This document shows, piece after piece, positions 61,201 through 64,000 of a DNA stretch of 64,000 nucleotides. Each line of letters starts with the position of its first letter. Position 1 is the first letter of the stretch. The stretch is from Jaminaea rosea (lineage: Eukaryota; Basidiomycota; Exobasidiomycetes; Microstromatales), in the NCBI RefSeq assembly GCF_003144245.1, contig NW_020289994.1, positions 299,842 through 363,841 of the forward strand. The letters run 5' to 3'. A program made the position numbers and the translations under genes. A model generated the notes under the pieces. The model was given only the letters and a program-made list of their open reading frames with translations. It was not told the origin of the DNA and made no database searches.

Positions 61201-63893
61201 CGATGAGGTGGGGGCAAAGGCACTCGCCTACTTCTTTGAGAGAGGCCACTATCGCGACTCGTACAGCCTTGCCAAGGGCAGGGATCACGCATTTGTCCCC
61301 TGCGAGGTCGGCGGGGAGACCCGTAAGATGAAGTCGACGGACGTGTTCACCAATCGCGAGGCGGGTTTGATGGGATTCGCCGTCGTGGCCAGCAGCCTCT
61401 CCCCTCAGGATGTGGCGAAGCTACAGCTCCGCGCGGATCCGCCTTCGGAGCTCCTCGTCTCGCGCCTGGTCAACGACCCGCCACGCAGCGTCGAGCAGGC
61501 ACGCAGCGTCTTTGAGTATCTCGCGAGCGTGTCCTCCCACTTCACCAGCCACGACATCAGCGTGCTTAGACAGGCGGCCTTCGTCCCCGTCCTCCCCAGC
61601 ACGACGCCCTCCTCCGCAGGCAAAGAGCAGGCGCTGTCGCCGGCGCCGCGCCTCGTAGCTCCCACGTCCTGCTACTTTGGCGGAAATGACACCGTCGAGG
61701 CATTCCGATCCGTCTTCCTGTACGTCCCTCCGTCGCTTGGAGCGAAGGCCAACGCCTTCCTTCGCCTGGTCGGGGTGAGCGACGAGCCCAGCATCGAGGA
61801 GGTGGCCACCCGCCTCGTGAGCGATCCGGCCCGCTTCTATGCGCTGAGCGGATCGACGGAGGCGTACTTGGGGCTGTTGAGGCAGGTGGCGACGAATTGG
61901 GGTAGGATCAGGGGACCCTTAAGGGCGAAGATGAAGGCAAGCGCTTTCCTGCTCGGCTCGAAGCGCGTCCAGAACGGAGCCAGCAACGGTGGCGGCGGCG
62001 GCGGCGGGGCTACGAAGAATCTGCTCGAGAAGGAGGACGAGGAGGATGCGGACGACTCGGGCATGCTGGTCCACTCCCTCCGACGACCAGCGGAGATAGT
62101 GATAGTGGACGACGCCAACGCTGGCATGATCTTCGGTTCTTCCCTCTTCTTTGCGCCGCACGAGGATTTGCTCGAGCAGGGACTCTACGCTCAGTTGGGC
62201 TCGCCGCGCCTTTCTCAGCTCATCGAGGAGAAGTACCAGACTGCCGGCGCGATACAAGCGGATACGAAGCGGGCTTTAGAGGTGAAAGCGCTCGTGCTGG
62301 AGCGTACGCCGTTGTTCCTCTTCGAGTGCAGGCAGAGCGGGAATCGAGGGGAGATCCGGCGCGACGCAGAGTGGCTGAAGGGGGCTTTGGACGTCGTGGA
62401 AGTCGGAGGTGAGGGGTTGCGCCTTTCCCGGACTCTTCGCTTCCTCGGGGCCATGGAGACGGACGTGCAACGCTGCTCCGCCATGGCTCGTAGCGAGGGG
62501 CGTCGTCTCACGCTCTACGTCGCGAGCAACATGCATCTCGATTGGTTCGAGGTGGCCTCCTCGCTCAACAAGTTCCTCCTCTCTCGACAACGCCTACAGG
62601 AAGTGCTCCTCTTCATGACCCTCCTCTCTACCTCGCTGCGCGACCTTAAACGTCGCGGATTCCACGTCGATAAGATCTTGCAGCAGAGAAAGGCGGAACG
62701 CGCGGAGAAGGAGAGGGAGAGGATGGAGGAGCAGCGTCGTGCGCAGATGGAGGCGCTCAGTCGTCCTAGTGAGAAGGAGGTTGAAGAGTGGAAGAAGCAG
62801 GTGTTGCAGATGTTCCCCGATGCGGAGCCAGGCGCTGTGGAGGAGGCGTTGCGCAGGCACAAGGGGTTGGAAGGGGCGACCAACGATATGCTCACGAGGG
62901 GGTACGTGAAAAAGGCGAAGCCAGGCGCGGGCGCCAACGCGGGGGCCGTAGAGAAGTACGGAAACGGTGGCAGCGGCGGCAGCGGCGAAGCGCTCGGAGG
63001 CGAAGGCAACTCGCCGGTGCTGGGTGGTCGCGAGCCTACGATGCCTGGCGGCTTCTTCTCTGGCTTCAGACAACGCTTCACGCGCAACGCGAGCGGCCCC
63101 TCCTCCCTCGCATCCGGCACATCTTCGCTCATTCGTGGACCTCAAGGCCACGGCGGCGGCGTCGTGCCCACAGACCTCGACGCGGGGCCGAGCAGCGGTA
63201 GCGCCTCCAATCCTGCAACGCAAGCAGAACAGCCCTCCTCACTCTCCTCGATCCGCCGCAACGTCCTCGGCGCCGTATCCGCCTCACGACCGGACTCGTC
63301 CACGTCCATGCACTCCGAGCAGCGCCACGGCGTCAAAGAGGCAGAGAGCAGCTACTGTGATCCCACATCGGGCGTGGCGGCCGACCTGGCGCTTGCGGGC
63401 GAAGTGGCGGGGATGCGCGTCTTCCTGAGTCCGGAGCTCGATCCGGCCAAGGCCTTGCATGAGAATCGCGCGAAGCTGGACGAGCTGATCAGACTTGTGT
63501 ACCGGCCCGTGGGTGCCATCTACGGTCTAGATCCCTCGAGTCTGCAGGTGCGTAGTACGCGAGTGAGCCCGGCGTGTGCAACGACAGTAACTGACTTCTT
63601 TTCTCTCTCACGCTCGCCGCCAGGCATTCATCGACACGCGTGGCCCCACAATCGCCTTCAACCGGGGCGGCACCATCTGGCTCAACTATCGCTTCGCCGC
63701 CGCCTGGTTCTGGGACGAGGCTGGCAAGCTCCAAGTCAAGGACGCTCTCATCTCCACCTTCTTCACCATGGCACACGAGCTCGCACACAACAAGGTCACG
63801 GAGCATGGGAGCGCGCACGAGTTTTGGTCGTCAGCCCTCGCCGAGCACTTCTTCTTGGCGTTGGCCAAGTATGTTGAGGGTGTAGAGGGGTAG
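58282..63893 (+). CDS. Sacsin-like protein (DUF3684): HATPase, CUE-like and HExxH segments
   Basis: 1819 residues in three exons, 58282-58423, 58500-63547 and 63624-63893 (5460 nt). An N-terminal HSP90/sacsin-like ATPase motif is built across intron 1 (ELIQNADDANA, the ATP-binding N box), with GAFGVGFYSLFS as the G1-type loop. The long body is typical of the fungal DUF3684 family, whose role is unknown and probably chaperone-like. A CUE-like ubiquitin-binding helix set lies near 1473-1512 (VLQMFPDAEPGAVEEALRRH). A low-complexity spacer follows, then a C-terminal block containing HELAH (about 1781-1785) and a downstream EHGSAHEFW, resembling a zinc-peptidase active site. The three-part layout is unusual. 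ATPase and peptidase activity are inferred from motifs only. Confidence 0.85.
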
Positions 63894-64000
63894 TGGCGCG
63901 AGGAGCGTTTACATTTTGTTCACTGGGTGAGAGGAGCGTGCTAATACAGAGGCGTATCGTTTCGAGCGTAAAGCTTCTGGGCTGGGTGGTAGTTGTCTAC
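63894..64000. other. 3' flank of the sacsin-like gene
   Basis: 107 bp to the window edge; nothing recognised. Confidence 0.5.

Overview
The window reads as nuclear DNA of a GC-rich basidiomycete fungus. Genes are dense, many are split by short introns (about 50-100 nt) with GTRNGT donors, and the proteins carry long Ser/Pro/Gln/His low-complexity tracts. Clusters of small secreted-protein genes between housekeeping genes suggest the smut lineage (Ustilaginomycotina). That placement is inference and rests on no marker gene.

Layout, left to right. 0-6 kb: a Zn2Cys6 regulator (+), a lower-GC stretch of uncertain content, a STIMATE-family membrane protein (-) and a short-chain dehydrogenase-like protein (-). 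6-16.6 kb: succinyl-CoA ligase alpha LSC1 (+), a small membrane protein (+), mitochondrial YME2 (+), a second Zn2Cys6 regulator (+) and a PQ-loop vacuolar transporter (-). 16.9-22.7 kb: an SSK2-type MAPKKK of the osmostress pathway (+). 22.9-26.0 kb: an island of four small secreted-protein genes, two (-) and two (+), the (+) pair being a tandem duplication. 26.4-36.9 kb: a large WDR7-like WD40 protein (-) head-to-head with a BOI1/2-type SH3-SAM-PH polarity protein (+), then a Ser-rich protein of unknown function with an overlapping upstream ORF. 37.2-38.2 kb: two more small Cys-rich secreted-protein genes. 38.8-48.3 kb: an uncharacterised Lys-tailed protein (+), an MFS sugar transporter (-), about 2 kb of mostly unassigned DNA and a third Zn2Cys6 regulator (-). 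48.9-63.9 kb: Rab11/YPT31 GTPase (+), a fourth Zn2Cys6 regulator (+), the RINT1/Tip20 tethering factor (-) and a sacsin-like giant protein with HATPase, CUE and HExxH features (+).

The most interesting signal is a three-member family of tiny secreted proteins at 22908-23367(-), 37255-37553(+) and 37914-38241(+). The proteins share little beyond the pattern CC-x5-C-x(5-8)-C-x(4-5)-C-x-C. In all three the intron sits at the same place, splitting the third Cys codon as TG|C. I recognise no described family. A second family of tandem paralogues (25021 and 25730) has a different seven-Cys pattern. Together they look like a candidate effector or small-ligand repertoire, but function is not shown by sequence.

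The remaining genes are mostly ordinary cell biology: TCA cycle, mitochondrial inner membrane, osmosensing, polarity, Rab trafficking, ER-Golgi tethering and V-ATPase regulation. They do not form one pathway. All exon boundaries were placed by eye from GT/AG signals and reading-frame continuity; multi-exon totals were checked to be multiples of three. Short CDSs with uncertain starts are flagged.
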